Assembly: GCA_004557185.1 (NCBI GenBank)
Contig: SFEP01000064.1
Span: 1 to 12,168 of the forward strand
Direction of reading: 5' to 3'
DNA from: Bacteroidales bacterium
GTDB taxonomy: Bacteria > Bacteroidota > Bacteroidia > Bacteroidales > Bacteroidaceae
DNA: 12,168 nucleotides
The notes under the pieces are model-generated. The model ran no database searches. It was not told where the DNA came from and saw only the letters and a list, made by a program, of their open reading frames with translations. A program made the translations under genes and the position numbers. Numbering within the stretch: position 1 is the stretch's first letter; every line of letters begins with the position of its first letter. This document shows, one piece after another, positions 5,417 to 12,168 of this stretch.

Positions 5417-6874
5417 TTACTTCTTGGGAATGCGCACGAGGATTTCCTTCACGAAGTCCCAATACTTGCCCACGCTCGGTATGTGGCAGCGCTCGTTGGG
5501 CGTGTGGGGCGAACGCAGCGTGGGGCCGAAGCTCACGAGGTCCATGTGCGGACGCTTGGCACCGATGACGCCACACTCCAAACCTGCGTGAATAACCTGC
5601 ACGCGGTTGTCAGTGCCAAACATTTCCTTGTAGATGCCCTTCATGAGCTCTACAATTTCGCTCTGCGGGTTGGGCTGCCATGCGGGATAGTCGCCGCCCG
5701 TCTCTACCTTCATGCCGGCCATGGCAAAGGCGCTCTCGAGGGTCTCTACGCAGCACTCACGCATACTGTCGCGTGAGGAACGGATGAGAATGAGGAAGCG
5801 GGCCTCGGTGGGCTGTATCTCCACGATGGCCAGGTTGCTCGACGTCTCCACGATGCTGGGCACCTCGGGAATGAAGCGCATCACGCCGTTGAAGGCGGCA
5901 CAGAGGGCGTTGACCAGACTGTCTTGAATGTCCTCAGGCACCAGTGTGGCGGGCACGGGCACGTCGGCCACGTCGAGGGCGAGTTGCTTCTCCACAGCGC
6001 CGAACTCGTCGGTGAACGTTTGGCGCCACTCGGCCACCACCTCCTTGAAGGCAGGCACGTTGTCAGGCGGCAGGGTGAGCACCACCTCGGCTTCGCGCGG
6101 AATGGCGTTGCGCATGTTGCCACCCTTCCACGAGGCCAGGCGAGCCTCGAAGTTGGCAATGGCATCCTGCACCAGGCGCGCCATGGCCTTGTTGGCGTTG
6201 CAGCGGCCTTCATTGATTTCGAGGCCCGAGTGTCCGCCCAGCAGGTTGTGCAACGTCACCTTCACGGCGGCGTCGGTGCTGTCGGCCTCCACCTCCCTGA
6301 ACTCCATGCTGGCGTTCATGTTCACGCCGCCGGCCGAGCCTATAATCATTTCGCCCTCGGTTTCGTTGTCCAGGTTCAGCAGTATGTCGCCCTCCAGCGT
6401 GTCAGCCAGCATTTCGTTCACACCGTGCATGGTGGTTTCCTCGTCGGCCGTGATGAAGCCCTCGATGGGACCGTGCGGCAGCTTGTCGTCCTCCATGATG
6501 GCCATGATGGTGGCCACGGCCATACCGTCGTCGGCACCCAGTGTGGTGCCTTTGGCCTTCACCCATTCGCCGTCGATGTAGGTTTGAATGGGGTCGTTCT
6601 CAAAGTCGTGCTGACTCTCGAGGGTCTTCTGCGGCACCATGTCCATGTGTCCTTGCAGGGTCACATATTTGCGGTCCTCCATGCCGGGCGTGGCGGGTTT
6701 ACGCATGATGATGTTGCCGGCATTGTCCTGAAATGCCTCAACGCCTTTCTGTTGGGCCCAGTCAAGCAGGAATGCCTGCACCTTGGCCAGATGACCTGAG
6801 GGACGGGGCACCTGCGTGAGCAGGTCGAAGTTTTTCCAGATGGCCTGCGGTTGCAGGTTGGCTATCTCACTCAT
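5417..6874 (-). CDS. pepD: Aminoacyl-histidine dipeptidase (M20C, PepD)
   Basis: This 485-residue cytosolic metallopeptidase has the usual length for PepD, which hydrolyses dipeptides, notably Xaa-His such as carnosine. The di-zinc catalytic domain shows His76 and Asp78 (QGHMDMVP), the bridging Asp115 (TLGADDG), the catalytic base Glu145 with Glu146 (TADEET) and Asp169 (NLDNETEGE). A lid or dimerisation insertion (about residues 190-385) follows. The C-terminal part carries the last His ligand in GPTLRSPHTPNERCHI. The ATG at 6872-6874 gives the family-typical N-terminus with IWKNFDLLTQVPRPSGH. It lies 63 nt downstream of the membrane-protein gene on the same strand with no obvious promoter between them, so co-transcription is plausible. 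The function is a peptide-scavenging housekeeping role, unrelated to the adjacent sulfatase, which converges on it. Confidence 0.93.
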   Translation of the reverse strand: MSEIANLQPQAIWKNFDLLTQVPRPSGHLAKVQAFLLDWAQQKGVEAFQDNAGNIIMRKPATPGMEDRKYVTLQGHMDMVPQKTLESQHDFENDPIQTYIDGEWVKAKGTTLGADDGMAVATIMAIMEDDKLPHGPIEGFITADEETTMHGVNEMLADTLEGDILLNLDNETEGEMIIGSAGGVNMNASMEFREVEADSTDAAVKVTLHNLLGGHSGLEINEGRCNANKAMARLVQDAIANFEARLASWKGGNMRNAIPREAEVVLTLPPDNVPAFKEVVAEWRQTFTDEFGAVEKQLALDVADVPVPATLVPEDIQDSLVNALCAAFNGVMRFIPEVPSIVETSSNLAIVEIQPTEARFLILIRSSRDSMRECCVETLESAFAMAGMKVETGGDYPAWQPNPQSEIVELMKGIYKEMFGTDNRVQVIHAGLECGVIGAKRPHMDLVSFGPTLRSPHTPNERCHIPSVGKYWDFVKEILVRIPKK

Positions 6875-6937
6875 AGTTGTATGTATTAAGGGGTTTGATT
6901 TCTAAGAAAATGGGGAAAAACGAACATGCCCCGACGG

Positions 6938-7927
6938 CTACGCACCCTCCCCGCTCCGCGTCATGTTGAGCCGCGCCCACCCAAAGGCACCGAGCAGCAC
7001 CACGAGCGCCGTCTGTATGGTGTGCACGGCCAGCGCAAAGACGATGGCCTGCGGCTCGGCTATGCCATAGAGCACAAGCATGGTTTTCACAGCAAAATGC
7101 CACGGGCCGGCACCGTTGGGCGTGGGCACAAGCACGGCAAACGAACCCACACAGAAAATGAGGAAGGCTGCCGCGGGCGTAATGCTGGCCATGAAGTCGA
7201 AACTGAAGAAGGCGATGTAGAAGTGCAGGAAATAACCCACCCAGATGCCCACGCTGTAGAGCAGATAGAGCGGGAGGTTACGCACGTTGCGCAGCGAGAG
7301 CACCCCGTCGCGCAGGTCGGCCAGCATGTCGCGCCCCTTGCGGAACACCTTGAGCTTGTACACCAGCACAAGTCCCACAGCTACGGCTGCCACCAAGCAG
7401 AGCAGGGTGACGAGGTAGCCCGTGGTGGTGAAGCGCGCCAGAATGTCGTGCACACTGGTGCCCGTGGTGCGCAGAAAACGCAGAAACATGGGCAGCTGCG
7501 ACAGGAAGGCGACCCCCGTGAAGAGCAACATGCAGAGCGAGTCGACAAGGCGCTCAGTAACCACCGTGCCCAAGGCGCGGCTGAAGGAAACGCCGTCGTA
7601 CTTGCGCAGCGTGCCGCAGCGCGTCACCTCACCCACGCGGGGAATGACGAGGCTGGCGGCGTAGCTCAGGAAAATGGCATCGGTGCACGTGCGGCGACGG
7701 GCATGCTCGCCCAGCGGTTCGAGGGCCATGCGCCAGCGCCAGGCACGCAGCATCTGCGGCACGATGCCGAAGAGCAACGACAGCAGCATCCAGTGCCAGT
7801 GCATCTCGTGCAGCACGCAATGCATGAAGGCACGCCAATCCGTGCCTCGATACATCCACCACAGGATGCCGAGACCCAGCACGAACGGCATAATTATCTG
7901 CAAAACGTTTTTTATCAGCGATTTCAT
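6938..7927 (-). CDS. Multipass membrane protein, lysylphosphatidylglycerol synthase TM-region (UPF0104) family
   Basis: This 329-residue inner-membrane protein has about seven or eight hydrophobic segments, for example IIMPFVLGLGILWWMY, LVTLLCLVAAVAVGLVLVY and LPLYLLYSVGIWVGYFLHFY. The loop SYAASLVIPRVGEVTRCGTL followed by a TERLVDSL helix, and the late PTPNGAGPWHFAVK motif, are diagnostic of the LPG_synthase_TM (PF03706) family, the flippase-like half of MprF. The C-terminal aminoacyl-transferase half of MprF is absent. Homologues are proposed to move lipids or lipid-linked sugars, but the substrate here is unknown. The frame is open to a GTG at 7954; the ATG at 7927 (MKSLIKNVLQ) is preferred because it directly precedes the first membrane helix. 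It is expressed from the minus strand, ahead of pepD. Confidence 0.82.
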   Translation of the reverse strand: MKSLIKNVLQIIMPFVLGLGILWWMYRGTDWRAFMHCVLHEMHWHWMLLSLLFGIVPQMLRAWRWRMALEPLGEHARRRTCTDAIFLSYAASLVIPRVGEVTRCGTLRKYDGVSFSRALGTVVTERLVDSLCMLLFTGVAFLSQLPMFLRFLRTTGTSVHDILARFTTTGYLVTLLCLVAAVAVGLVLVYKLKVFRKGRDMLADLRDGVLSLRNVRNLPLYLLYSVGIWVGYFLHFYIAFFSFDFMASITPAAAFLIFCVGSFAVLVPTPNGAGPWHFAVKTMLVLYGIAEPQAIVFALAVHTIQTALVVLLGAFGWARLNMTRSGEGA

Positions 7928-8019
7928 GTGAAAGGGATGGGGGCAAAGCCGCACGAGCGAAAGGGGGAAACGGGCACGTCAGTCCTACGACACGCCACCC
8001 CACAGGGCTTTGGCACGCA

Positions 8020-8027
8020 CAAAGGTA
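8020..8027 (-). promoter_or_regulatory. -7 promoter element for the UPF0104 gene and pepD
   Basis: Read on the minus strand, bases 8027 to 8020 are TACCTTTG, a perfect Bacteroidetes -7 element. At the -33 position there is only a TTTAT-like sequence around 8046-8051. Transcription would start near 8014, leaving a leader of roughly 85 nt before the ATG at 7927. Confidence 0.55.
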
Positions 8028-8106
8028 GCAACATTCTTGTTTTAGGCATAAAAAACGGCCAACAAACGTGCACAAGGCACACAGCTGCGTACGTGGCAGA
8101 ACGCTC

Positions 8107-8166
8107 GCCCAAAACCGAGAGGATTTGAGCGATGCCATGGCGAGAAAAGGTCGGATATAATCCAAC
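8107..8166 (+). repeat. Dispersed intergenic repeat, about 60 nt (copy 3)
   Basis: Bases 8115-8156 are identical to 48-89 (42 of 42), in the same orientation. The flanks are similar too (GCCCAAAA before, ATAATCCAAC after). It lies between the two divergent promoters of this intergenic region, upstream of both and overlapping neither core element. The possible reading frame seen through copy 2 is interrupted here by a TAA right after the shared core, which argues against a conserved peptide. Confidence 0.8.
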
Positions 8167-8274
8167 AAAAGCTTTAGGCGCAACCAGGCGCACGGGGTTT
8201 GTCCGTTTCCAATAACCCCCGATGCTATACGTGAAAGGCGTTTACCTGTCACCCATTACTCCCTATAAATAGGT

Positions 8275-8306
8275 ATTGGAGCAGAATACAGGAGCGCGTA
8301 TCTTTG
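8275..8306 (+). promoter_or_regulatory. Promoter of the TonB-dependent receptor gene
   Basis: TATCTTTG at 8299-8306 is a perfect -7 element. ATTG at 8275-8278 is a one-mismatch -33 element with the ideal 20-nt spacer. Transcription should start near 8310-8313. A small palindrome (CCTAT-AA-ATAGG, 8262-8273) abuts the -33 box and could be an operator, but its regulator is unknown. Confidence 0.68.
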
Positions 8307-8390
8307 CAACCGAAATGAAATGGAAGGCCCGTGCGTGCCGCAGTCTGACGGCAACGCCCGTAGGGCTTTCCCCGAACACCTATATATTAT

Positions 8391-10799
8391 ATGCTTTTAT
8401 CACTCATGCTGGCCGCTGCGCCTGCACCCGCCGACACCATACGGCACTACAACATTGAAGAGGCCGTGGTGGTGGCTTCGCCCAAAGAGACGGCGCACCT
8501 GCGACGCCAACCCTTGAGCGTGTCGTTTGTGAACTCCAGCCAACTGGAACGCCGCGAAATTCATTCGGCCAAGGACATTTCGGCCTACGCTCCCAACTTC
8601 TTCATGCCTGCCTACGGCTCACGCATCACGTCGGCCTGCTACATTCGCGGCATCGGTTCGCGCATCAACACGCCGGCGGTGGGGCTCTATGTGGACAACG
8701 TGCCTTACATCGACAAGTCGGCCTACGATTTCCACTTCGAGGGCATCGACCGCGTGGATGTGCTGCGCGGACCGCAAGGCACACTCTACGGCCGCAACAC
8801 CATGTGCGGCCTGCTGCGCATCTTCACCGCCGACCCCATCACGCACAGCGGTACGGAGGTAAGCGCCGGCTTCACCACACGCACCGCGGGCCGACGCGCC
8901 GCCTTCACCACCTATCTGCACCCCGCCGACCGCATGGGATTGAGCGTGAGCGGCTACTACGAAGGCGAAAACGGATTTTACACCAACCAGGCCACAGGCA
9001 AAAAGCAGGATGGCAGCGAGGCCGCCGGCGGAAGGTTGCGATGGTCGTGGCAACCCACCGACGTGGTGAAACTGGACTGGACGGCCTCCTACGAATACAG
9101 CGACGAGGATGCCTGCCCTTACTTCTACCTGCCCACCACAACAACTACTGACCCTACCACGGGCACCACGACTACGGCGCCGTCCGTCATCAGCCAGAAC
9201 CGCCCCTCGAACTACCGACGCCACTTGCTGAACACGGGACTGGGCGTGGAGCACAAGCTTGACCGCATGGTGTTGACATCCATCACGGCCTGGCAACGGC
9301 TGGACGACCGCCTCTTCATGGACCAGGACTTCACGGCACGCGACGTGTTTACCCTCGAGCAAAAGCAGTATATGAACACTTTCTCTGAGGAGATTGCCCT
9401 GCGCAGCAAGGATGCTTCGCGCCGCTGGCAATGGACCACGGGCGTATTTGCCATGTACCAGCACCTGCGCACCACGTGCCCCGTCACCTTCTACGCCGAC
9501 GGCGTGAGCATGATCAACCGCCAGCTGGCGGCCGTGCTGCCCGAGAGTCCGACGATGTCGCTGGCCTTCACGGGCGAAACGCTGCCCTTTAGCGCACGCC
9601 TCATGACGCCCTCGGCCAACGCGGCCCTCTTTCACCAAAGCACTGTACAGCGCCTCGGACTGAAAGGGCTGTCGCTCACCGTGGGGTTGCGCCTGGACTA
9701 CGACCACCGCGAACTGAAACTTCATTCGGGTCAGGGCGTGAGCATGCCTTACCATTTTGAAATGGCTATGGGACCGATGATGCAGCTGCAGAAGGACCTC
9801 GAGGCCAACGCCGCACTCGACGGCAAACTGAAAAACGACACGTGGCAACTCCTGCCGAAGGTGGCGCTGAACTATGCTCTGCCCCGCTCCAAAGGGCATG
9901 TGTATGCCAGCGTGACGAAGGGCTACCGCTCCGGTGGCTACAACATTCAGGCTTACTCCGACCTGAGCCAGACGGCACTGCGCCGCAGCGTGATGACGGG
10001 CGTGAAGGATTTCAGCAAGGCTACCATCGAAGCGCTGCCGCTGCCCGACGCCGTCAAGGACAAGGCACTGCAAGGCATGACCGCGGCGCTCGACAAGCAC
10101 ATGCCTGCTGCGCCCGACGTGCACACCCTTTACTACAAGCCCGAAACCACATGGAGCTACGAACTGGGCACGCACCTCAACTTGGCCGACAAACGTCTGT
10201 GGGCCGACGTAGCCCTCTTCTACATGCACACCCGCAACCAGCAGTTGGCACGCTTTGCCGAGAGCGGCATGGGACGCGTGATGGTGAACGCCGGCCGCTC
10301 GCGCAGCCTGGGTGTGGAGGTGGAAATGCACGGCACCTGGTGCGACGGTCGCCTGCTCTCCGACGTGGCCTACGGCTTTACCGACGCCCGCTTTACCAAC
10401 TACAACCTGGGTGAGCAAACCACCGCAACAGGCGACAAGGTGCTGGTGGACTACACCGACAACCGCGTGCCCTTTGCCCCCGCACACACCTTCAGCGCCT
10501 CGCTCGACTACCGCCACCCGCTGCGCAAGGGGGGCGTGAAGGCGCTGAGCATCGGCGCTGACGTGAAAGGCGCGGGCGACGTGATGTGGAACGAGGCAAA
10601 CACCTTCAGCCAGCCCATCTACGCCACCCTCAATGCACGCTGCGGCATGGAACTGAAGGGTAACGTCAAGCTCTCCGTCTGGGCCAGCAACCTGACGGCC
10701 ACGCGCTACGCCACCTTCAGCTTCGAAAGCATGGGCAACCGCTTCGCACAATACGGCCAGCCGCGGTGCTTCGGTGCCGACGTGCGCTGGAAGTTCTGA
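8391..10799 (+). CDS. TonB-dependent outer-membrane receptor without a SusD partner
   Basis: This 802-residue protein is a TonB-dependent transporter. After a short hydrophobic leader (MLLSLMLAAAPAPA) there is a TonB-box-like stretch, IEEAVVVASPKE (about 22-33). A plug domain follows (about 40-150) with YIRGIGSRINTPAVGLYVDN and the signature RGPQGTLYGRN (126-136). The rest is a 22-strand-type β-barrel ending in Phe (VRWKF), as outer-membrane insertion requires. There is no N-terminal carboxypeptidase-like domain and no SusD gene, so it is unlike the glycan SusC class and closer to siderophore-, heme- or vitamin-type receptors; the substrate is unknown. Oddities: Cys139 sits where Gly is usual (NTMCG), a Thr-rich loop lies at about 248-264, and the signal peptide lacks basic residues. 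The ATG at 8391 is the only start after an in-frame stop at 8361. It is a single-gene unit with its own promoter and terminator. Confidence 0.88.
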   Translation: MLLSLMLAAAPAPADTIRHYNIEEAVVVASPKETAHLRRQPLSVSFVNSSQLERREIHSAKDISAYAPNFFMPAYGSRITSACYIRGIGSRINTPAVGLYVDNVPYIDKSAYDFHFEGIDRVDVLRGPQGTLYGRNTMCGLLRIFTADPITHSGTEVSAGFTTRTAGRRAAFTTYLHPADRMGLSVSGYYEGENGFYTNQATGKKQDGSEAAGGRLRWSWQPTDVVKLDWTASYEYSDEDACPYFYLPTTTTTDPTTGTTTTAPSVISQNRPSNYRRHLLNTGLGVEHKLDRMVLTSITAWQRLDDRLFMDQDFTARDVFTLEQKQYMNTFSEEIALRSKDASRRWQWTTGVFAMYQHLRTTCPVTFYADGVSMINRQLAAVLPESPTMSLAFTGETLPFSARLMTPSANAALFHQSTVQRLGLKGLSLTVGLRLDYDHRELKLHSGQGVSMPYHFEMAMGPMMQLQKDLEANAALDGKLKNDTWQLLPKVALNYALPRSKGHVYASVTKGYRSGGYNIQAYSDLSQTALRRSVMTGVKDFSKATIEALPLPDAVKDKALQGMTAALDKHMPAAPDVHTLYYKPETTWSYELGTHLNLADKRLWADVALFYMHTRNQQLARFAESGMGRVMVNAGRSRSLGVEVEMHGTWCDGRLLSDVAYGFTDARFTNYNLGEQTTATGDKVLVDYTDNRVPFAPAHTFSASLDYRHPLRKGGVKALSIGADVKGAGDVMWNEANTFSQPIYATLNARCGMELKGNVKLSVWASNLTATRYATFSFESMGNRFAQYGQPRCFGADVRWKF

Positions 10800-10826
10800 A
10801 ACAAGCACCGCACACACTAACACAGC

Positions 10827-10890
10827 AAGCGCGGAGCGCAAACGCAGGGAGAAAGGCTTCTCCTTACGTTTGCGCTCCGCGCTTTATTTT
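10827..10890 (+). terminator. Strong intrinsic terminator after the TonB receptor
   Basis: AAGCGCGGAGCGCAAACG (10827-10844) is perfectly complementary to 10867-10884, an 18-bp stem. An inner GGAGAA/TTCTCC stem closes on a 4-nt loop, and TTTATTTTT follows. It lies 27 nt after the receptor stop. Confidence 0.92.
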
Positions 10891-11031
10891 TCTTATTGTC
10901 CTTAGATAGAACCAGCGCTTCGTTTGTTGGATTGAAGGAATACGCTTTATCGTGAGTTATTTCCTTTTATATATAACGCTGTCTCCTTTTATTTTCAAGC
11001 ATTCCCTTTTATAGAAAGAAGGGTTGAAATA
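10885..11031. other. AT-rich intergenic region with phased CTTTTAT motifs
   Basis: This noncoding gap lies between the convergent receptor and ksgA genes. Motifs of the form (C)CTTTTAT or GCTTTAT end at 10950, 10970, 10992 and 11012, a spacing of 20-22 nt that echoes the 21-nt phasing at 158-408. GTTGGATT near 10926 is the inverse of the ATCCAAC end of the dispersed repeat (AATCCAACAAA shared with 8159-8169), possibly a decayed fragment. No hairpin serving ksgA is obvious, and I see no gene. Confidence 0.45.
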
Positions 11032-11868
11032 CTACTCGTCCCCAGTTATTGGCAGGTGATAATGCGCGGCTACTGCGTTGGTCAAATCGATGAACTCCTG
11101 CACACTGAGCTGCTCTGGCCGACGCGTGAGGAGGGGCTGCGCAAGGAAGTCGGTGTGGTCGGGCACGGGGCAGGCAAGACTCTGGTCGAGCTCGTGCAAC
11201 AAGGGCTTGATGGAGCCGCGCATCATTTTGCGGCGCTGGTTGAAGGTGGTTTTCACCACACGTTTTAGCAGCGTTTCGTCGCACCCGGGATGCTGCACTT
11301 CGTTGCGCGTGAGGCGTACCACCGCACTGCGCACCTTGGGTGGCGGATTGAACACGCCCGGCTCGACGGTGAAGAGGTAGTCTACCTTATAATATAACTG
11401 CACCAACACGCTCAGTATGCCGTAAGCCTTGCAGCCCGGCGGCGCGGCGAGACGTTCGGCCACCTCCTTCTGTATCATACCCGTGCAGCAGGGAATGAGG
11501 TGGCGGTAGTCGAGCATCTTGAAGAAAATCTGGCTGCTGATGTTGTAGGGGTAGTTGCCTGTGAGCACGAACGGACTGCCGCCGAAGGTGTTTTCAAGGT
11601 GCATTTTCAGGAAATCGTCCTCAATGATGCCTTCCTCGAGCGCAGGAAACGCCTTGCGCAGGTACTCCACGCTCTCAAAGTCAATCTCCACCACCTTGAA
11701 CGGGCGTCCTTTGGGCAAAAGGTACTGCGTCATCACGCCCATACCCGGCCCCACCTCAAGGATGGGCAAATCGGGGCAGGCGTCCACCGTATCGGCTATG
11801 CGCTGCGCAGTGGGCAAATCGGTAAGAAAATGCTGTCCTAAAAACTTCTTGGGTCGTACAGACTTCAT
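11032..11868 (-). CDS. rsmA: 16S rRNA (adenine-1518/1519-N6) dimethyltransferase
   Basis: This 278-residue protein (also called KsgA) uses S-adenosylmethionine to dimethylate two adjacent adenines near the 3' end of 16S rRNA during late 30S assembly. The Rossmann domain shows FLGQHFL (9-15), the SAM-binding motif ILEVGPGMG (36-44), acidic Glu61 (VVEID), Asp85-Phe86 (IEDDF) and the catalytic motif N105-Y-P-Y108 (GNYPYNISS), the Bacteroidetes form of NLPY. FNPPPKVRSAVVRL and the helical C-terminal domain (TTFNQRRKMMRGSI) complete the family pattern at normal length. The frame is open to a TTG at 11910, but the ATG at 11868 (MKSVRPKKFLGQ) is the family start. It lies directly downstream of the 5S gene of an rRNA operon on the same strand, behind that operon's terminator. 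Confidence 0.95.
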   Translation of the reverse strand: MKSVRPKKFLGQHFLTDLPTAQRIADTVDACPDLPILEVGPGMGVMTQYLLPKGRPFKVVEIDFESVEYLRKAFPALEEGIIEDDFLKMHLENTFGGSPFVLTGNYPYNISSQIFFKMLDYRHLIPCCTGMIQKEVAERLAAPPGCKAYGILSVLVQLYYKVDYLFTVEPGVFNPPPKVRSAVVRLTRNEVQHPGCDETLLKRVVKTTFNQRRKMMRGSIKPLLHELDQSLACPVPDHTDFLAQPLLTRRPEQLSVQEFIDLTNAVAAHYHLPITGDE

Positions 11869-12068
11869 ATTATCATTCAATATCAATGTTTGGCATATCT
11901 TTCTCTTCAAACCCTGCTACACACCTAATTTCTCCTACAAGAAAGAAAATCGGCACGAAAGACAGTAGCTGAAAGTTTGCGCGATGCAAAGGAAACAATA
12001 TATCGCCTCACTCTCAGCGCTTACGGGAAAAATCTTCACTTTCTCAGTGCAAATAAGGCCATGAAGAC
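11869..12068 (-). promoter_or_regulatory. Intergenic region upstream of rsmA; weak promoter candidate
   Basis: No gene is seen in these 200 bases. The best minus-strand -7 candidate is TTCCTTTG (11994 to 11987), one mismatch from TAnnTTTG and without a recognisable -33 box. It overlaps a small inverted repeat, TTTGC-GCGAT-GCAAA (11976-11990). The rsmA promoter may be here or may depend on read-through from the rRNA operon. Confidence 0.25.
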
Positions 12069-12105
12069 AAAAAGACTCCCTCCGGATTGCTCTGGAAGGA
12101 GTCTT
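12069..12105 (-). terminator. Intrinsic terminator of the rRNA operon
   Basis: Read on the minus strand, GGAGTCTT-type arms (12098-12105 with 12072-12079, 8 bp perfect, extended by partial pairing) are followed by T5 (12073-12069). It begins about 10 nt after the 5S 3' end, as expected for the end of an rrn transcript. Confidence 0.82.
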
Positions 12106-12114
12106 ACTAATAAG

Positions 12115-12168
12115 TTGGCGGCTACCTACTCTCCCGCGGGTGTGCAGTACCATCGGCGTTACCGGGCT
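12115..12168 (-). rRNA. rrf: 5S ribosomal RNA, 3' part (runs off the window)
   Basis: The minus strand reads AGCCCGGTAACGCCGATGGT, then ACTGC, a CCCGCGGGAGAGTAGGT segment and a GCCGCCAA end. This is the conserved 3' half of a Bacteroidales 5S rRNA (GCCGATGGTACTGC and GGGAGAGTAGG are hallmark segments). Roughly the last half of the gene is present. The exact 3' end is uncertain by a few bases. The rest of the rRNA operon should lie to the right, transcribed leftward. Confidence 0.9.

Noticed and set aside
6926..8128. A 400-codon open frame on the plus strand
   Set aside because: It is antisense to the UPF0104 membrane protein. The His/Gln/Glu-rich translation has no domain and it ends inside the dispersed repeat.
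8314..8390. Riboswitch in the receptor leader
   Set aside because: I could not match the roughly 80-nt leader to cobalamin, TPP or other riboswitch core motifs. Only a small GCCC-GTA-GGGC hairpin is seen.
8619..10841. A 740-codon open frame on the minus strand
   Set aside because: It lies antisense to the TonB receptor, whose plug motifs, barrel end, promoter and terminator are all convincing. The antisense translation is a low-complexity Val/Ala/His-rich shadow caused by GC-rich codon bias.

Overview
The window looks like chromosomal DNA from a GC-rich member of the Bacteroidales, most likely the Prevotellaceae. The evidence is Bacteroidetes-type promoters (TTTG, about 20 nt, TAnnTTTG) ahead of several genes, little sign of Shine-Dalgarno sequences, a serine-type sulfatase, a TonB-dependent receptor, a Bacteroidales-like 5S rRNA end, and a secreted protein ending in the YDLxG...KG...GKK tail common in Prevotella and Bacteroides. 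The genus is inferred.

Layout. Bases 1-744 hold no credible gene. They contain copies of a dispersed repeat, a degenerate 21-nt minisatellite with palindromic units, a G-rich stretch, then a canonical promoter and a perfect 7-1-7 PerR-type operator. Bases 745-2386 are a compact peroxide-defence cluster on the plus strand: a PerR-like Fur-family regulator, a reverse rubrerythrin (rubredoxin domain first) and a classical rubrerythrin (rubredoxin domain last). Bases 2643-5332 are a translationally coupled pair: a secreted lectin-like/GEVED protein and a secreted sulfatase. They end at a strong hairpin that is probably shared with the convergent minus-strand pepD. Upstream of pepD on the same strand is a multipass membrane protein of the lysylphosphatidylglycerol-synthase transmembrane (UPF0104) family.

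A divergent intergenic region (7928-8390) carries promoters facing both ways and another repeat copy. It leads into an orphan TonB-dependent receptor (8391-10799), closed by an 18-bp-stem terminator. The AT-rich region after it has T-tracts spaced about 21 nt apart. Then come ksgA (rsmA) on the minus strand and, at the right edge, the terminator and 3' part of a 5S rRNA on the minus strand. An rRNA operon therefore lies beyond the window and points toward ksgA.

How they work together. PerR and the two rubrerythrins form an anaerobe's peroxide-reduction unit that probably regulates itself. The lectin-like protein and the sulfatase suggest attack on a sulfated host or dietary glycan. PepD, the membrane protein and KsgA are housekeeping or envelope functions. 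I see no mobile element, CRISPR array or tRNA. The least explained material is noncoding: the dispersed repeat and the 21-nt-phased arrays.
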